Shown piece by piece: positions 62,799 through 64,000 of a stretch of 64,000 nucleotides of DNA. Positions within the stretch are counted from its first letter, which is position 1. Every line of letters begins with the position of its first letter. The stretch covers positions 1,736,001 to 1,800,000 of the forward strand of contig NZ_CP065521.1 in assembly GCF_018986735.1 (NCBI RefSeq), read 5' to 3'. Both the position numbers and the translations under genes were made by a program. The notes beneath the pieces were generated by a model. It was given only the letters and a program-made list of their open reading frames with translations, ran no database searches and was not told the DNA's origin. The DNA is from Schaalia sp. 19OD2882. GTDB taxonomy: Bacteria > Actinomycetota > Actinomycetes > Actinomycetales > Actinomycetaceae.

Positions 62799-64000
62799 AT
62801 GAACACACCCCAGATCCGCGCAGCCCTCGACACGGCCGGCGTCACCACCCCCGCCATCCGAGACTTCGTCGAGGAATGGGCGTTGCTCACCACGCCCGAC
62901 GCGATCGAGGTCATCAGCACGGCCGATGACGAGCGCCTGGTCGCCGAAGCACTCAAAGCAGGGGAAATCCTGCCCGCCGGCAAGGGCCGCCACTACACGC
63001 GCTCGCATCCCAAGGACACCGCCCGCTCCGAGGGCCGCACCGTCGTCGCCACGTCGCGCCCCGAGGATCAGGGCGTCTACAACAACTGGCGCCACGCCGA
63101 CGAGGTCGTGAAGATCCAGCGCGAACGCATGGCGGGCAAACTCGCCGGCAAGACCATGTACGTCATCCCCTACCTCATGGCCGTCCCAGGATCGCCGATC
63201 GCCGCATGGGCCGCCGGAGTCCAACTCTCCGACAACCGCGTCGTCGCCATCCAGATCATCCGCATGGCCCGCGTCGGCCTCGACCTGTTCTCGACCCTCC
63301 AAGACCCGTCGTTCTTCGTGCGCTCCGTCCACGTCACCGGCGACCTCGACTCCCTCAAACAGGGCACCGACGAGGACGAAAGGCTCTTCGCAACCATCGC
63401 CGACCAGCGCCTCATCCTCCACTACGGCTCCGCCTACGGCGGCAACGCCATGCTCGGCAAGATCGCCCACTCCCTTCGCCAGTCCTCCTACGACGGCTTC
63501 AGGAGCGGCAAGTTCCTCGCCGAGCAGTTCATGCTCCTCGGCATCGTCGACAAGGAGACGGGACGCACCTACCACGTGTGCGGCGGCTTCCCCTCGGCCT
63601 CGGGCAAGACGAACCTCGCGATGACCCTGCCGCCCGACGCCCTCGGCGACCGCTACCGCGTCGAGTTCTACGGCGACGACATCACCTACCTGTGGGTCGG
63701 CGAGGACGGGCGCCTCTACGGCATGAACTCCGAGAACGGCGTGTTCGGCGTCGCCAAGGACACCAACGAGCTGACCAACCCCGCCGCCCTGTCAGCCATC
63801 GGCGACGACTCGGGTGCCCTGTTCACCAATGTCGCCTACAACGAGATCACCCAGGAGGTGTGGTGGGAGGGACGCACCCCCGACCACCCGGCTCCACTCG
63901 ACGGCTGGCTCGACTGGAAAGGCCAGCGCATCTCGGAGCGCTCCGACGAGGACGAGGACGCCCCTTGGGCGCATCCGAACAGCCGATTCGCAACACCGCT
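62799..64000 (+). CDS. pckG: Phosphoenolpyruvate carboxykinase (GTP type), 5' part
   Basis: At least 400 residues, cut by the right edge. ATG 62799 has AGGAG 8 bases upstream. GTP-type motifs: VYNNW, KTMYVIPYLM, GSPIAAWAAGVQLSD, YGSAYGGNAMLGK, P-loop FPSASGKTNLAM (264-275), GDDITYLW and NEITQEVWWEGRTPDHP. The P-loop has Ser268 where the classic GTP enzymes have a reactive Cys (FPSACGKTN), and GDDIAWM reads GDDITYLW. It makes PEP from oxaloacetate, or the reverse in CO2-fixing fermenters. Confidence 0.93.
   Translation, partial: MNTPQIRAALDTAGVTTPAIRDFVEEWALLTTPDAIEVISTADDERLVAEALKAGEILPAGKGRHYTRSHPKDTARSEGRTVVATSRPEDQGVYNNWRHADEVVKIQRERMAGKLAGKTMYVIPYLMAVPGSPIAAWAAGVQLSDNRVVAIQIIRMARVGLDLFSTLQDPSFFVRSVHVTGDLDSLKQGTDEDERLFATIADQRLILHYGSAYGGNAMLGKIAHSLRQSSYDGFRSGKFLAEQFMLLGIVDKETGRTYHVCGGFPSASGKTNLAMTLPPDALGDRYRVEFYGDDITYLWVGEDGRLYGMNSENGVFGVAKDTNELTNPAALSAIGDDSGALFTNVAYNEITQEVWWEGRTPDHPAPLDGWLDWKGQRISERSDEDEDAPWAHPNSRFATP

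Overview
The window is high-GC DNA in which long reading frames are mirrored on the opposite strand, as expected for an actinobacterium. The gene order rpsT / holA-comEC-comEA, lepA-trmB-hemW, DUF3097-hrcA-dnaJ-rsmE-phoH-ybeY-(CorC/HlyC)-era and recO-uppS is a typical actinobacterial housekeeping backbone. With the three OmpA-domain lipoproteins, a lone carbamate kinase, CstA/YbdD and a GTP-type PEP carboxykinase, it suggests Actinomycetaceae (Actinomyces/Schaalia-like). That placement is inference; genus and species cannot be read from this window.

Layout. 1-1450: 5' part of a large protein on the minus strand, with a HEPN (Swt1-like) N-terminus, running off the left edge. 1689-3080: glyS. 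3259-8523: an alpha-glucoside/maltodextrin-type ABC importer (malE-malF-malG, no ATPase gene) facing a LacI repressor across a symmetric operator region. 8487-11664: a zinc regulon (Zur box, znuA, znuC broken by an in-frame TGA, znuB, zur). 11824-14588: cstA-ybdD (pyruvate uptake family) closed by a strong hairpin. 14667-16915: pdxH (frameshifted), uppS, recO. 17007-20944: three tandem lipoproteins with glycine-rich repeats and a C-terminal OmpA domain, two of them sharing 325 identical bases. 21087-25585: leuA behind an apparent leucine leader peptide, downstream of the AmmeMemoRadiSam trio. 25709-35703: rmuC, ogt, arcC and the era-to-hrcA block with a CIRCE site. 35724-44720: DUF3097, an OPT-family transporter, a cupin, hemW, trmB, lepA and a TPR-like protein. 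44888-50264: PemK/MazF-like protein, rpsT, holA, comEC, comEA. 50450-54773: HerA-like ATPase, proC, NhaC-type transporter. 54807-62542: M20 peptidase plus a complete peptide-type ABC importer and a C39-like cysteine protease in one minus-strand run. 62799-64000: start of pckG.

How the parts work together. Three nutrient systems have readable regulation: carbohydrate import (LacI-type sites over mirrored -10 boxes, and a hairpin after malE that should favour binding protein over permeases), zinc import (Zur-type palindrome inside the 3' end of lacI, zur as last gene of the operon), and leucine synthesis (leader peptide with four consecutive Leu codons). Two genes, znuC and pdxH, carry single lesions. 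They are either true pseudogenes or assembly errors, and read data would settle which.

The most promising under-described items are the HEPN/DUF4011-like giant protein at the left edge, the repeat/OmpA lipoprotein triplet with its shared promoter-like motif, and the ABC importer/C39 protease/M20 peptidase cluster. I saw no rRNA, tRNA, CRISPR array, prophage or insertion sequence.
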